Of a DNA stretch of 64,000 nt, positions 19,628-29,522 are shown in pieces. Source of the DNA: Paracoccus sp. C2R09. Lineage in GTDB: Bacteria > Pseudomonadota > Alphaproteobacteria > Rhodobacterales > Rhodobacteraceae. The stretch lies in the NCBI RefSeq assembly GCF_018860625.1, contig NZ_JAHKQB010000029.1:324073-388072 (forward strand). Direction: 5' to 3'. Both the position numbers and the translations under genes were made by a program. Numbering within the stretch: position 1 is the first letter of the stretch; each line of letters starts with the position of its first letter. The notes below the pieces were generated by a model that searched no databases, had not been told where the DNA came from, and saw only the letters and a list, made by a program, of their open reading frames with translations.

Positions 19628-19651
19628 AAAGGGGGCCGCGGCCCCCTTTTT
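19628..19651. terminator. intrinsic terminator between aroA and prpE
   Basis: AAAGGGGGCC and GGCCCCCTTTTT form a strong stem with T-tail four bases after the aroA stop. Read on the other strand it has an A/T-flanked stem as well, so it probably also ends prpE, whose stop abuts it. Confidence 0.85.
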
Positions 19652-21549
19652 CACGCGCTGGCCTTCATGGGATATCCAAGCGCCGCAAGGGCGGCCTCGA
19701 TCTCGGTCAGGATGGCGGGATCGTCGATGGTGGCAGGGGTCGTCACCTCGTGCCCGTCCGCGATCTTGGCCATGACGGCGCGCAGGATCTTGCCCGAGCG
19801 CGTCTTGGGCAGGCGTTCCACGATGCAGGCCAGCTTGAAGCAGGCCACGGGTCCGATCTGGTCGCGGACCATGGCGATCACCTCTCTGACGATCTGTTCG
19901 GGCGGGGTCGTGACGCCCTTTTTCAGGCACAAGAGCCCAAGCGGGATCTGACCCTTCAGGGCATCCGCGATCCCGATGACGGCGCATTCGGCGACGGCGG
20001 GATGACTGCCCAGCACTTCCTCCATCGCGCCGGTCGACAGGCGGTGCCCCGCGACGTTGATGACGTCATCCGTCCGCGCCATGATGAACAGGTACCCGTC
20101 ATCATCGACATAGCCCGCATCGCCCGTCTCGTAGAAGCCCGGAAACCGATCCAGGTAAGCCTTGCGGAACCGGTCCTCGGCATTCCAGAGCGTCGGCAGC
20201 GTGCCGGGCGGCAAGGGCAGGCGGATCGCGATCGCGCCCAGTTGCCCCGCCGGCACCGCCCGGCCATCGGGATCCAGGATCTGCACGTCGTATCCGGGCA
20301 TGGCGACCGCGGGGCTGCCCTTGCGCACGGGCAGGGTCTCGATCCCCAGGGGGTTGGCGGCGATGGCCCAACCGGTCTCGGTCTGCCACCAATGGTCGAT
20401 GACGGGGATCTTCAGGTGATCCTCGGCCCAGGTGATCGTGTCGGGATCGGCGCGTTCGCCCGCCAGGAACAGTGCCTGAAGGCAGGATATGTCGTGATCC
20501 GGGATCATCCGTCCATCCGGATCGTCGCGGCGCACGGCGCGGATCGCGGTGGGCGCGGTGAAGAAGCTCTTGACCCGGTGCTGGGCGATCACCCGCCAGA
20601 AGCATCCCGCATCGGGGGTGCCGACGGGCTTGCCCTCGAAGACGATGGTCGTGGCCCCCGCGATCAGCGGGCCATAGCAGATATAGCTGTGGCCCACGAC
20701 CCAGCCCACGTCCGAGGCCGCCCAGAACACGTCGCCCGGCCGGATCGCATAGATATGCGCCATGCTCCATGCCAGGGCGACCATATGGCCCGCCGTATGA
20801 CGCACCACGCCCTTGGGCTGCCCGGTCGTCCCCGAGGTATAGAGGATGTAGGCCGGGTGGTTCCCGGGCACCGGCACGCAATCGGCGGGTTCGGCATCGC
20901 GCGTGATGTCCTGCCAGTCCAGATCGCGACCCGCGACCATGGCGGCGTGTTCCTGTTCGCGCTGCAGGATCACGCACAGATCGGGCTTGTGACGGGCCTC
21001 GTCGATGGCGCGGTCCAGCAGCGGCTTGTAGGCGACGATGCGTCCGGGCTCTATCCCGCAGGATGCGGCGATGATGGCGCGGGGCTGCGCGTCGTCGATC
21101 CGGACGGCCAGTTCATGCGCCGCAAAGCCGCCGAACACGACCGAATGGATCGCGCCCAGCCTTACACAGGCCAGCATCGCGACCAGCGCCTCGGGGATCA
21201 TCGGCATGTAGATGATCACCCGGTCGCCCATGCCGACACCGCGCGCCCGCAAGGCCCCGGCAAGCCGCGCCGTCCGGTCCTGAAGTTCGGCATAGGTCAG
21301 CTGCGATATGCTGTCCGTCAGCGGGCTGTCATGGATGATGGCGACCCGGTCGCCATGGCCCGCAGCGACATGGCGGTCCACCGCGTTCCAGCAGGTATTG
21401 ACCATCCCGTCCGCGAACCATTCCCCAACCGGCCCCTGGTCGAAGAAGGCCGCCGATGGCGCGTGGTCCCAATCGATCGACTGCGCGGCCTCGGCCCAGA
21501 ACCCCTCGGGGTCGGCCTTCCACGCGGCATGGATGTCGCGATACGACAT
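19651..21549 (-). CDS. prpE: propionate-CoA ligase PrpE
   Basis: An acyl-adenylate enzyme that converts propionate, CoA and ATP to propionyl-CoA. The 632 residues follow PrpE more closely than acetyl-CoA synthetase: the opening YRDIHAAWKADPEGFWAEAA with IDW, then YMPMIPEALVAMLACVRLGAIHSVVFGGFAAHELAVRIDD in that order, the AMP-binding loop YTSGTTGQPKGV, WQTETGW, GRTDDVINVAGHRL and the C-terminal KTRSGKILR with the acetylation-target lysine. Use of acetate is possible. TTTGCAAA-type repeats lie in the 157-base upstream region, and maeB ends upstream on the same strand. Confidence 0.88.
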   Translation of the reverse strand: MSYRDIHAAWKADPEGFWAEAAQSIDWDHAPSAAFFDQGPVGEWFADGMVNTCWNAVDRHVAAGHGDRVAIIHDSPLTDSISQLTYAELQDRTARLAGALRARGVGMGDRVIIYMPMIPEALVAMLACVRLGAIHSVVFGGFAAHELAVRIDDAQPRAIIAASCGIEPGRIVAYKPLLDRAIDEARHKPDLCVILQREQEHAAMVAGRDLDWQDITRDAEPADCVPVPGNHPAYILYTSGTTGQPKGVVRHTAGHMVALAWSMAHIYAIRPGDVFWAASDVGWVVGHSYICYGPLIAGATTIVFEGKPVGTPDAGCFWRVIAQHRVKSFFTAPTAIRAVRRDDPDGRMIPDHDISCLQALFLAGERADPDTITWAEDHLKIPVIDHWWQTETGWAIAANPLGIETLPVRKGSPAVAMPGYDVQILDPDGRAVPAGQLGAIAIRLPLPPGTLPTLWNAEDRFRKAYLDRFPGFYETGDAGYVDDDGYLFIMARTDDVINVAGHRLSTGAMEEVLGSHPAVAECAVIGIADALKGQIPLGLLCLKKGVTTPPEQIVREVIAMVRDQIGPVACFKLACIVERLPKTRSGKILRAVMAKIADGHEVTTPATIDDPAILTEIEAALAALGYPMKASA

Positions 21550-21625
21550 GGCAATTCCTCCCTCTCCCTCGGCGCCATCCTAGCGCGGGTGAGGGGGCGC
21601 GATGCAAGCGTGTTAGCGCCCTGCA

Positions 21626-21704
21626 TTCGCAAACCGTTCGGCCCAGTTTGCAAAGGCCGAAAGCGAAGGGCGGCCCCGAAGGACCGCCGCCGCCTGTTTG
21701 CAAA
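21626..21704 (-). promoter_or_regulatory. TTTGCAAA-type repeats upstream of prpE
   Basis: Three related octamers lie ahead of prpE: TTCGCAAA at 21626-21633, TTTGCAAA at 21647-21654 and TTTGCAAA at 21697-21704, the last overlapping the end of maeB. TTGCAAA elements are, as I recall, bound by short-chain acyl-CoA-responsive regulators (PccR/RamB type) in related bacteria. A function in propionate or acetate control of prpE is an inference. Confidence 0.45.
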
Positions 21705-21706
21705 GA

Positions 21707-23986
21707 TCAGCCGTAATGGGCGACGGGCGTGCCCGCCAGAACGCTCATGTTCAAGAGCCCGCGCGTCGTGATCGAGGGGGTGACGATATGAGCGCGGTTG
21801 CCCAGACCCATCAGGATCGGCCCCACCTCCAGCCCGCCGGCCTTCATCTTGAGCGCGTTTCGCACGCCCGAGGCCGCATCGGCATTGCCGAAGACCAGGA
21901 TGTTCGCCACGCCTTCGAGCCGCGATCCCGGGAAGATGCGCTGGCGGATGTCGGGGTCCAGCGCGCTGTCCACATGCATTTCGCCGTCATACATGAAATC
22001 GGGTTCGCGCAGGTCCAGCAGCGCCATCGCGTCGCGCATCTTGCGACCGCTCTCGCTGTCCAGGTTGCCGAACTGCGAATGGCTGCACAGCGCCACGCGC
22101 GGCGTCAGGCCGAAGCGGCGGACATGGCGGGCGGCACCGCAGACGGTTTCGGCGATCTGTTCGGGCGTCGGTTCCTGATGGACCTGGGTATCCGCGATGA
22201 ACAGCGGCCCGTCCTCCAGGATGATCATCGACAGCGCGCCCTGCGGACGCAGGCCGCCGCGTGCCAGGATCTCGCGGACATAGCGCAGGTGCCAGCTGTA
22301 CTGCCCGAAGGTGCCGCAGATCAGGCTGTCGGCCTCGCCCCGGTGGACCATGACGGCGCCGATCGCGGTAGTGTTCGTGCGCATGATCGCCCGCGCGATG
22401 TCGGGGCTGACGCCCTGGCGCGCCATCAGCTGGTGATAGGTTTCCCAATAGTCGCGATAGCGCGGATCGTTTTCGGGGTTCACGATCTCGAAGTCGCGTT
22501 CGGGGCGGATGGGCAGGCCCGCGCGTTCGGCGCGCATGGCGATGACCTCGGGGCGGCCGATCAGGATCGGGACGTCCGTGGTTTCCTCCAGCATGGCATT
22601 GGCGGCGCGCAGCACGCGCTCGTCCTCGCCCTCGGCAAAGGCGATGCGGCGGGTCGCGGTGGCGGCGGCATCGAAGACCGGGCGCATGATCAGCGCCGAG
22701 CGGAAGACCGAATTGTCCAGCTTCTGCTTGTAGGCGTTCACGTCCTCGAGCGGGCGCGTGGCCACGCCGCTGTCCATCGCGGCCTTGGCGACCGCGCTGC
22801 TGACGATGCCGACCAGGCGCGGGTCGAATGGCTTGGGGATCAGGTAATCGGGCCCGAAGGTCAGCGTCTCGCCGCGATAGGCGGCCGCAGCCTCGGCCGC
22901 GGTGGTCGCGCGGGCCAGTGCGGCGATGCCTTCGATGCAGGCGATCTTCATCTCGTCGTTGATCGTGGTCGCACCCACGTCCAGCGCACCGCGGAAGATG
23001 AAGGGGAAGCACAGGACGTTGTTGACCTGGTTCGGATAATCGCTGCGCCCGGTGGCGATGATCGCATCGGGGGCGACCTCGCGGGCCAGGTCGGGCATGA
23101 TCTCGGGCATGGGGTTCGCCAGCGCGAAGATCACCGGGCGCTTGGCCATCCGGGCGACCATCTCGGGTTTCAGCACCCCGGGACCGGACAGGCCCAGGAA
23201 CAGGTCCGCGCCGTCGATCACCTCGCCCAGGGTCCGCTTGTCGGTCGCCTGCGCATAGGCGGCCTTCTGGGGGTTCATGTCCTCGGTCCGGCCCTCGTGG
23301 ACCAGGCCGTGAATGTCGCACAGCCAGACGTTCTCGCGCTTGACGCCCAGCTTCAGTAGCATGTCCAGACAGGCGATGCCCGCCGCGCCGCCGCCGGTGG
23401 ACACGATCTTGATGTCCTCGAACTTCTTGCCCGCGATGCGCAGCGCATTGGTGGCTGCCGCGCCCACCACGATGGCCGTGCCGTGCTGGTCGTCATGGAA
23501 GACGGGAATGTTCATCCGCTCGCGGCAGATCTTCTCGACGATGAAGCAGTCGGGCGCCTTGATGTCTTCCAGGTTGATTGCGCCGAAGGTCGGTTCGAGC
23601 GAGCAGACGATCTCGGCCAGCTTTTCGGGATCGGGCTGGTCCAGCTCGATGTCGAAGCAGTCGATATTGGCGAATTTCTTGAAGAGGACGGCCTTGCCCT
23701 CCATCACCGGCTTGGATGCCAGCGCCCCGATATTGCCCAGGCCCAGCACCGCGGTGCCGTTGCTGACGACCGCCACCAGGTTGCCGCGGCTGGTATAGCG
23801 TGCGGCGGTCGAGGGGTCGGCCTTGATCTCGAGGCAGGCCTCTGCCACGCCGGGGGAATAGGCGCGGGACAGGTCGCGCCCGTTTGCAAGCGGCTTGGTC
23901 GCGCGGATCTCCAGCTTACCCGGACGGGGAAATTCGTGATAATCCAGCGCTGCCTGTCGCGCCTTGTCCTGCCTGCGGTCTTCCAT
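21707..23986 (-). CDS. maeB: NADP-dependent malic enzyme MaeB (malic enzyme/phosphotransacetylase-like)
   Basis: Oxidatively decarboxylates malate to pyruvate, yielding NADPH. Residues 1 to about 430 form the malic enzyme: [35 protein letters not shown], the malate/metal block [12 protein letters not shown] with [11 protein letters not shown], and the Rossmann motif [14 protein letters not shown]. The remaining 330 residues resemble phosphotransacetylase ([26 protein letters not shown]); in studied hybrids this part is regulatory, responding to acetyl-CoA, rather than catalytic. Length of 759 is standard for MaeB. GGAGG precedes the start. prpE follows after 157 bases and may be partly co-transcribed. 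Confidence 0.94.
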   Translation of the reverse strand: MEDRRQDKARQAALDYHEFPRPGKLEIRATKPLANGRDLSRAYSPGVAEACLEIKADPSTAARYTSRGNLVAVVSNGTAVLGLGNIGALASKPVMEGKAVLFKKFANIDCFDIELDQPDPEKLAEIVCSLEPTFGAINLEDIKAPDCFIVEKICRERMNIPVFHDDQHGTAIVVGAAATNALRIAGKKFEDIKIVSTGGGAAGIACLDMLLKLGVKRENVWLCDIHGLVHEGRTEDMNPQKAAYAQATDKRTLGEVIDGADLFLGLSGPGVLKPEMVARMAKRPVIFALANPMPEIMPDLAREVAPDAIIATGRSDYPNQVNNVLCFPFIFRGALDVGATTINDEMKIACIEGIAALARATTAAEAAAAYRGETLTFGPDYLIPKPFDPRLVGIVSSAVAKAAMDSGVATRPLEDVNAYKQKLDNSVFRSALIMRPVFDAAATATRRIAFAEGEDERVLRAANAMLEETTDVPILIGRPEVIAMRAERAGLPIRPERDFEIVNPENDPRYRDYWETYHQLMARQGVSPDIARAIMRTNTTAIGAVMVHRGEADSLICGTFGQYSWHLRYVREILARGGLRPQGALSMIILEDGPLFIADTQVHQEPTPEQIAETVCGAARHVRRFGLTPRVALCSHSQFGNLDSESGRKMRDAMALLDLREPDFMYDGEMHVDSALDPDIRQRIFPGSRLEGVANILVFGNADAASGVRNALKMKAGGLEVGPILMGLGNRAHIVTPSITTRGLLNMSVLAGTPVAHYG

Positions 23987-24108
23987 ATCTGCCTCCGGTT
24001 CCGGAATTGGTTGACCGTTAAATCATTTTGGCGGGCAAGAACAGCGGCCTTGCACCGCCCGTCGGGCGGGCGCAGAAATGACGCCGAAGAACGCAGGAGG
24101 GCGGCCGG

Positions 24109-24516
24109 ATGGCGACCGAACAGATGACATTGCTGGAAACCGCGCGCGATGTGCGCGAACGCGCCTATGCGCCCTATTCGCGATTCAAGGTGGGCGCTGC
24201 GGTGCGCAGCCCCGACGGCGCCATCCATGCGGGCTGCAACGTCGAGAACGTGGCCTATCCCGAAGGAACCTGTGCCGAGGCCGGCGCCATCGCCGCCATG
24301 ATCGCCGCGGGCCAGACCCGCCTGACCGAGGTTGCGGTCATCGCCGACAGCCCGGCCCCGGTGCCGCCCTGCGGCGGGTGCCGCCAGAAGCTGGCCGAAT
24401 TCGGGGATGCCGACACGCCCGTCACGCTGGCCACGACGGACGGGGTGACGCTGCGGACCACCATCGGCGATCTTCTGCCCGGTCGATTCGACGCGGCCCA
24501 CATGGCGCGCTCATGA
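24109..24516 (+). CDS. cdd: cytidine deaminase Cdd
   Basis: Deaminates cytidine and deoxycytidine to the uridines. At 135 residues it is the small homotetrameric type. Zinc ligands are visible in TCAEAGA (Cys55 with the proton-shuttle Glu57) and PPCGGCRQ (Cys88, Cys91); the substrate loop CNVENVAYPEGT and the YAPYSRFKVGAAV opening are intact. An AGGAGG site lies ahead of the ATG. It opens the salvage operon cdd-deoA-deoB-add-upp; its stop overlaps the deoA start by four bases. It is divergent from maeB, whose start lies 122 bases away. Confidence 0.95.
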   Translation: MATEQMTLLETARDVRERAYAPYSRFKVGAAVRSPDGAIHAGCNVENVAYPEGTCAEAGAIAAMIAAGQTRLTEVAVIADSPAPVPPCGGCRQKLAEFGDADTPVTLATTDGVTLRTTIGDLLPGRFDAAHMARS

Positions 24517-25793
24517 CCGATCCCAGACCTGTCATCGCGGCCGTGCGCAACGGGCGCGGGCTGGACGGTCCGGGTGCGGCGCTGATCGCGCAGGGGCTGG
24601 CCGACGGTTCGGTCAGCGACGCGCAGGCCGGGGCCTTCGCCATGGCGGTCCTGACGCGGGGCACGGGCGATGCCGGACGCGTGGCGCTGACGCGGGCGAT
24701 GCGCGATTCCGGCGACGTGCTGCACTGGGACCTGCCCGGACCCGTGGTGGACAAGCATTCGACCGGCGGCATCGGGGACACGACCAGCCTGATCCTTGCG
24801 CCGCTGCTGGCGGCGGCAGGGGTCTTCGTGCCGATGATCTCGGGGCGGGGTCTGGGTCATACCGGCGGGACGCTGGACAAGCTGGAGGCGATCCCGGGTT
24901 TCCGATGCGACCAGCCCGAGGACGCGTTCCGCCGCATCGTCACCCGCATCGGCTGTGCCATCGTCTCGGCCACCGGCGATGTCGCACCTGCAGACCGCAG
25001 GCTCTATGCCATCCGCGACGAAAGCGGGGCGGTCGAATCCATCGACCTGATCACCGCGTCCATCCTGTCCAAGAAGCTGGCCGCCGGGATCGACGCGCTT
25101 GTTCTGGACGTCAAGGCGGGCTCCGGTGCCTTCATGCGCGAGGATGGCGGCGCGCAGCGTCTGGCGCAGGCGCTTGTGTCCACCGCGAATGGCGCGGGAT
25201 GCCGCTGTTCGGCGCTGATCACCGACATGGACCAGCCGCTTGCCCGTTCGGCAGGTAACGCGGTCGAGGTGCACGAGGCGATCCGCGTCCTGAAGGGCGA
25301 ACACGGCCCCTTGCGCGACCTGACGCTGGCGCTTGCGGGCGAATGCCTGGCACTGGCGGGGCGCCCCTCGGACGGGTTGGCGGGGCTGCTGGACAGCGGT
25401 GCCGCGGCCGAGGTCTTCGGCCGGATGGTCGCAGCCCAGGGCGGGCCCGCCGATCTGGTGGACCGCCCCGAGACGCATCTGCCGCAGGCCCCGGTGATCC
25501 GGCCCGTGCCCGCACCCGAGGGTCGGGTGGGGCGCATCGACGTGACGGCGCTTGGCCATGCGGTCGTGGCGCTTGGCGGCGGGCGTGTGCGCAAGGACGA
25601 GGCGATCGACCATGCGGTCGGGCTGACCGCGCTTGCGAAACTGGGCGAGGAGACCGGACCCGACCGCCCGCTGGCGATGGTCCATGCGGCCGACGACACC
25701 GCCGCCGATATCGCCATCGCCGCCGTGCAGGCCGCATACGGTGCGGGCGATACCGAACCCGGCCCCCTTGTCCGCGAAAGGATCACCGCATGA
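24513..25793 (+). CDS. deoA: thymidine phosphorylase DeoA
   Basis: Phosphorolyses thymidine and deoxyuridine to base plus deoxyribose 1-phosphate. The 426 residues show the pyrimidine phosphorylase signature SGRGLGHTGGTLDKLEAIPG, the phosphate loop KHSTGGIGD, and LITASILSKKLAAGIDALVLDVKAGSGAFM. The C-terminal alpha/beta domain ends in the KDEAIDHAVGL region. The ATG lies inside the cdd stop (ATGA) and its own stop overlaps deoB in the same way, so ribosomes can pass from one frame to the next. Confidence 0.95.
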   Translation: MTDPRPVIAAVRNGRGLDGPGAALIAQGLADGSVSDAQAGAFAMAVLTRGTGDAGRVALTRAMRDSGDVLHWDLPGPVVDKHSTGGIGDTTSLILAPLLAAAGVFVPMISGRGLGHTGGTLDKLEAIPGFRCDQPEDAFRRIVTRIGCAIVSATGDVAPADRRLYAIRDESGAVESIDLITASILSKKLAAGIDALVLDVKAGSGAFMREDGGAQRLAQALVSTANGAGCRCSALITDMDQPLARSAGNAVEVHEAIRVLKGEHGPLRDLTLALAGECLALAGRPSDGLAGLLDSGAAAEVFGRMVAAQGGPADLVDRPETHLPQAPVIRPVPAPEGRVGRIDVTALGHAVVALGGGRVRKDEAIDHAVGLTALAKLGEETGPDRPLAMVHAADDTAADIAIAAVQAAYGAGDTEPGPLVRERITA

Positions 25794-26971
25794 GCCGCGC
25801 CTTTCTGATCGTCCTGGACAGCGTGGGCATCGGCGGTGCCCCCGACGCCGACCGCTTCTTCAACGACGGTCTGCCCGATACCGGTGCCAATACCGTGGGC
25901 CATATCGCGCAGGCGCAGGGTCTTGCGATGCCCAACCTTGCGCGCCTGGGTCTGGGGGCCGCGGTTCGGCTGGCCTCGGGGCTGGACGCGCCGGGCCTTG
26001 GCGGCGAACCGCAGGGCCTCTGGGGTGCCGCGACCGAGGTTTCGAACGGCAAGGACACACCGTCCGGCCATTGGGAGATCGCGGGCGTTCCCGTGCCTTG
26101 GGACTGGCATTACTTTCCCGACACGCAGCCCGCCTTTCCCCCCGAGGTCACGGCCCGCATCTGCGAGATCGCGGGCACGGACGGCATCCTTGCGAATTGC
26201 CACGCATCGGGCACGCAGGTGATCGAGGATTTCGGGGCCGAGCATCTGCAAACGGGACGGCCCATCTGCTATACCTCGGTCGACAGCGTGCTGCAGATCG
26301 CCGCCCACGAAGAGGTCTTCGGGCTGGATCGCCTGATCGCGCTGTGCCAGGGGCTGGCCCCCATGCTGCACGAGATGCGGCTGGGCCGTGTCATCGCGCG
26401 TCCCTTCCTGGGTGACGGACCGGGGAACTTTCAACGGACGCCGAACCGTCGCGATTTCGCCATCGCGCCGCCCGCGCAGACCATCCTGGACATCGCGGCA
26501 GGGGCGGGGCGGGTCACCCATGCGATCGGCAAGATCGGCGACATCTTCAGCCACCGCGGCATCGCCCATCTGCACAAGGGAAGATCCGACGCGGATCTTG
26601 CCGAGCATCTGCTGAGACTGGGACGCGAGGCCGAGGATGGCAGCCTGACCTTCGCCAATTTCGTCGAATTCGACACGAATTTCGGCCACAGGCGCGATGT
26701 GCCGGGCTATGCCGCGCAGCTGGAATGGTTCGACGGCATCGCCGGTCGCCTGATGGATGTCCTGTGCCCCGGCGATCTTGCGATATTCACTGCCGATCAC
26801 GGGAACGACCCGACCTGGCGCGGGACCGACCATACCCGCGAACGGGTGCCGGTCCTGGGCCATGGCGTCGGGCCGCGCGCCGTGGGGCAGGTGGGCTTTG
26901 CCGATATCGGGGCATCGGTCATGGCCCATCTGGGCCTGCCCGCGCCCGAACATGGAAGGAGCTTCCTGTGA
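25790..26971 (+). CDS. deoB: phosphopentomutase DeoB
   Basis: Moves phosphate between C1 and C5 of ribose or deoxyribose, linking nucleoside phosphorolysis to central metabolism. The 393 residues carry the alkaline-phosphatase-superfamily metal sites: LDSVGIGGAPDA at the start, KDTPSGHWEIAG with the phosphorylated threonine, and TADHGNDPTWRGTDHTRERVP near the end. ATGA overlap with deoA; at its 3' end GGAAGGAG inside deoB serves as ribosome site for add. Confidence 0.95.
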   Translation: MSRAFLIVLDSVGIGGAPDADRFFNDGLPDTGANTVGHIAQAQGLAMPNLARLGLGAAVRLASGLDAPGLGGEPQGLWGAATEVSNGKDTPSGHWEIAGVPVPWDWHYFPDTQPAFPPEVTARICEIAGTDGILANCHASGTQVIEDFGAEHLQTGRPICYTSVDSVLQIAAHEEVFGLDRLIALCQGLAPMLHEMRLGRVIARPFLGDGPGNFQRTPNRRDFAIAPPAQTILDIAAGAGRVTHAIGKIGDIFSHRGIAHLHKGRSDADLAEHLLRLGREAEDGSLTFANFVEFDTNFGHRRDVPGYAAQLEWFDGIAGRLMDVLCPGDLAIFTADHGNDPTWRGTDHTRERVPVLGHGVGPRAVGQVGFADIGASVMAHLGLPAPEHGRSFL

Positions 26972-27927
26972 AGAAGCTGGAACTGCATCTGCATCTGGAG
27001 GGCGCGGCCCCGCCGGGCCTCGTCCGCGATCTGGCCGCACGAAAATCCGAGGATATCGGCCGCATCTTCGACGAACGGGGCAATTACGCCTATCGCGGCT
27101 TCGACGAGTTCCTGAAGGTCTACGAGGCAGCGACCAGCGTGATCCGCGGACCCGAAGACTATGCCCGCCTGCTGGAGGTGGTGCTGCAGAACTGCGCCGA
27201 GAACGGCGTGATCTATGCCGAGCTGTTCGTCTCGCCCGAGTTCTGCGGCGGCGGCGATCTGGCGGCCTGGCACGAGCATCTGCACGCGATGACGGAAATG
27301 GCCGCGAAGATGCGTGGGCAGGGGATCGACAGCCGTGCGATCCTGACCTCGATCCGGCATTTCGGCCCCGAGCGGTCCAAGACCACGGCGATCTGCGCGG
27401 CCGAGACCGCGGGCGGCTGGGTCACGGGCTTCGGCATGGGTGGGGCCGAGGGCGTCGGCCGCGCGACCGATTATGCCTGGTCCTTCGATTGCGCGCGCGA
27501 GGCGGGCTTGGGCCTGACCTGCCACGCGGGCGAATGGGCCGGCCCCGACAGCATCCGCGACGCGCTGTCGCTTGGCTGCACGCGCATCGGCCACGGCGTC
27601 CGCGCGATCGAGGACAACGCGCTGGTGGATCGCCTGGCCGAGGACGGGATCACGCTGGAGGTCTGCCCGGGGTCGAACATCGCGCTCGGGGTCTATCCCC
27701 GGCTGCGCGATCACCCCATCGCGAAGCTGATCGAACGCGGCGTCCGGGTGACCGTGTCCACCGACGATCCGCCATTCTTCCACACCACGATGCGGCAGGA
27801 ATACGACGCGCTGGCCCGCGTCTTCGATTTTGCCGAGCCGGAATTCGACCGCATCGCCCATTGGGCCATTGACGCCGCCTTCTGCGACGACGATACCCGC
27901 GCCCGCCTGCGAAAGGAGCTCTCGTGA
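26968..27927 (+). CDS. add: adenosine deaminase Add
   Basis: Deaminates adenosine and deoxyadenosine to inosine in purine salvage. The protein of 319 residues starts at a GTG (in GTGA with the deoB stop), preceded by GGAAGGAG eight bases upstream. Metal-site motifs are present: HLHLEG near the N terminus, [17 protein letters not shown] and [10 protein letters not shown]. The family also contains adenine deaminases and related enzymes; SLxxHLHLEG-type start and length suit adenosine deaminase, but substrate range is not certain. Coupled at both ends to neighbours in the salvage operon. Confidence 0.9.
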   Translation: MKKLELHLHLEGAAPPGLVRDLAARKSEDIGRIFDERGNYAYRGFDEFLKVYEAATSVIRGPEDYARLLEVVLQNCAENGVIYAELFVSPEFCGGGDLAAWHEHLHAMTEMAAKMRGQGIDSRAILTSIRHFGPERSKTTAICAAETAGGWVTGFGMGGAEGVGRATDYAWSFDCAREAGLGLTCHAGEWAGPDSIRDALSLGCTRIGHGVRAIEDNALVDRLAEDGITLEVCPGSNIALGVYPRLRDHPIAKLIERGVRVTVSTDDPPFFHTTMRQEYDALARVFDFAEPEFDRIAHWAIDAAFCDDDTRARLRKELS

Positions 27928-28559
27928 CCCAACCCCATCTGACCGTCGTCAAACACCCGCTTGTTCAGCACAAGCTTTCCGTCATGCGCCAGAAGGATCT
28001 GTCGACTGCCGGTTTCCGCCGCCTGCTGCGCGAAATCAGCCTGCTGCTGGCCTATGAGGTCACGCGAGAGCTGGAACTGACCACCGCCCGGATCGAGACC
28101 CCCATCTGCGAGATGGAGGCCCCCACGCTGGAAGGCAAGAAGCTTGCGCTGATCTCGATCCTGCGTGCGGGCAACGGGCTTCTGGACGGCATCCTGGAAC
28201 TGATCCCGGGTGCGCGGGTCGGTTTCGTGGGGCTGTATCGCGACCCCGAGACGCTGAAGCCGGTCGAATATTACTGCAAGGTCCCGCGCGAGCTGGACGC
28301 CCGCATGACCATCGTGGTCGATCCCATGCTGGCCACGGGCAACAGCTCGGTCGCGGCCATCGACATGCTGAAGGAACGCGGCGCGAAGAACCTGCGCTTC
28401 CTGTGCCTGCTTGCCGCCCCCGAGGGCGTCGAGCGGATGCGCCAGGCCCATCCCGACGTGCCGATCTTCACCGCCGCGCTGGACGATAAGCTGGACGATC
28501 ACGGCTATATCGTGCCGGGTCTGGGCGATGCGGGCGACCGCATGTTCGGCACGAAATAA
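27924..28559 (+). CDS. upp: uracil phosphoribosyltransferase Upp
   Basis: Makes UMP from uracil and PRPP, the last gene of the salvage operon. The 211 residues contain the uracil-binding C-terminal segment [20 protein letters not shown] and the PRPP loop [12 protein letters not shown], with [10 protein letters not shown] upstream. GTG start inside the add stop (GTGA), with AAAGGAG seven bases upstream. No terminator is evident in the 69 bases before the next gene, so readthrough into the SPOR-domain gene is possible. Confidence 0.96.
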   Translation: MTQPHLTVVKHPLVQHKLSVMRQKDLSTAGFRRLLREISLLLAYEVTRELELTTARIETPICEMEAPTLEGKKLALISILRAGNGLLDGILELIPGARVGFVGLYRDPETLKPVEYYCKVPRELDARMTIVVDPMLATGNSSVAAIDMLKERGAKNLRFLCLLAAPEGVERMRQAHPDVPIFTAALDDKLDDHGYIVPGLGDAGDRMFGTK

Positions 28560-28628
28560 GGCCGAGTGTTAACCCCGCCTTAGACCTTGCGGCCCTATCA
28601 AGACGCAAGGAATGGAAGGGGGCGGCTT

Positions 28629-29522
28629 GTGGCGGCTTGGCAATACGGTTTGATCGGCATCTGCATCGGGGGGGCGGTTTCGGCCGCCCCCGTGCCTCCG
28701 CCACCCCCGGAATATCAGGGCGATCAGTATATCGATGCCGCGGGTTGCGTCTTTCGCCGGGCGGGCGGGCAATGGACCGCGCATCTGGACGATGCGGGCG
28801 CGGGGATCTGCGGTTTTCCCCCCAGCCTGGGATCTGCGCCCGCCCCGGCAACGCCCGACCCCGAGGCGATCCTGACCGAGCGCCTGGCCGAAGGGCTTCG
28901 CCCCGGAGAATTCACCGCCGACCCGACGCCCCTGGAAACGCGCGGCCCCGCGCCCGAACCTTCGCGCCCCGATCCGCTGCAGGAGGCGATCAAGACCTCT
29001 ATCGCGATCCAGCCCGTGCTGGACCGGCGGACGGGCCTGTCGGCGCAGGATGACGTCTGCGCAGGGCTGGGATATGCAGGCGCGCCCGATGCGTCATCAG
29101 GTATCGGGCTGTGCCCTGGCATGAAGCTGGGGGATGCCAAGCCCGTGCCTTCCGCGCCTGTGCTTGCCGCGCCTGTGCCTGCCGCGCCCCTGGTTCGACC
29201 TGCGGCCCCCAAGGTCAGATCGGCCGAGATCGAGCGCCCGAAAGCCACCGCCGACGCAGCCCAGGCCGCAGCGCAGCCCAAGGGCGACATGATCCCCGCA
29301 GGGGCAAGATATGTGCAGGTGGGCATTTTCGCGGACGATGCGAGCGCAGATGCCTCGCTGCGCCGGATCGCGGGCAGGGGGCATCCCACGGCCCAGATCA
29401 GGCCGTCCGGCGACGAGGGCCCGCGGATCATCCTTGCGGGACCGTTCGGCGAACGCGCGGCGCTGGTCGCCGCGCTGGCCGATCTTCGTGTCGGGGGCTT
29501 CGCCGGGGCCGTCGCGCGCTAG
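28629..29522 (+). CDS. SPOR-domain envelope protein
   Basis: A 297-residue exported protein. A hydrophobic N-terminal signal or anchor ([20 protein letters not shown]) leads into a Pro/Ala-rich, low-complexity middle (repeats of the type [14 protein letters not shown] near 180) and a C-terminal SPOR domain (about 225-297: [42 protein letters not shown]). SPOR domains bind denuded septal peptidoglycan, so a division or cell-wall role is likely. GTG start at 28629 with GAAGGGG upstream. Two cysteine pairs in the central part may form disulfides. It ends in a CTAG shared with the hemE stop. Confidence 0.75.
   Translation: MAAWQYGLIGICIGGAVSAAPVPPPPPEYQGDQYIDAAGCVFRRAGGQWTAHLDDAGAGICGFPPSLGSAPAPATPDPEAILTERLAEGLRPGEFTADPTPLETRGPAPEPSRPDPLQEAIKTSIAIQPVLDRRTGLSAQDDVCAGLGYAGAPDASSGIGLCPGMKLGDAKPVPSAPVLAAPVPAAPLVRPAAPKVRSAEIERPKATADAAQAAAQPKGDMIPAGARYVQVGIFADDASADASLRRIAGRGHPTAQIRPSGDEGPRIILAGPFGERAALVAALADLRVGGFAGAVAR

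Noticed and set aside
21698..23359. A 553-codon plus-strand frame opposite maeB
   Set aside because: The composition is that of an antisense shadow, and the maeB motifs on the other strand account for the whole interval.
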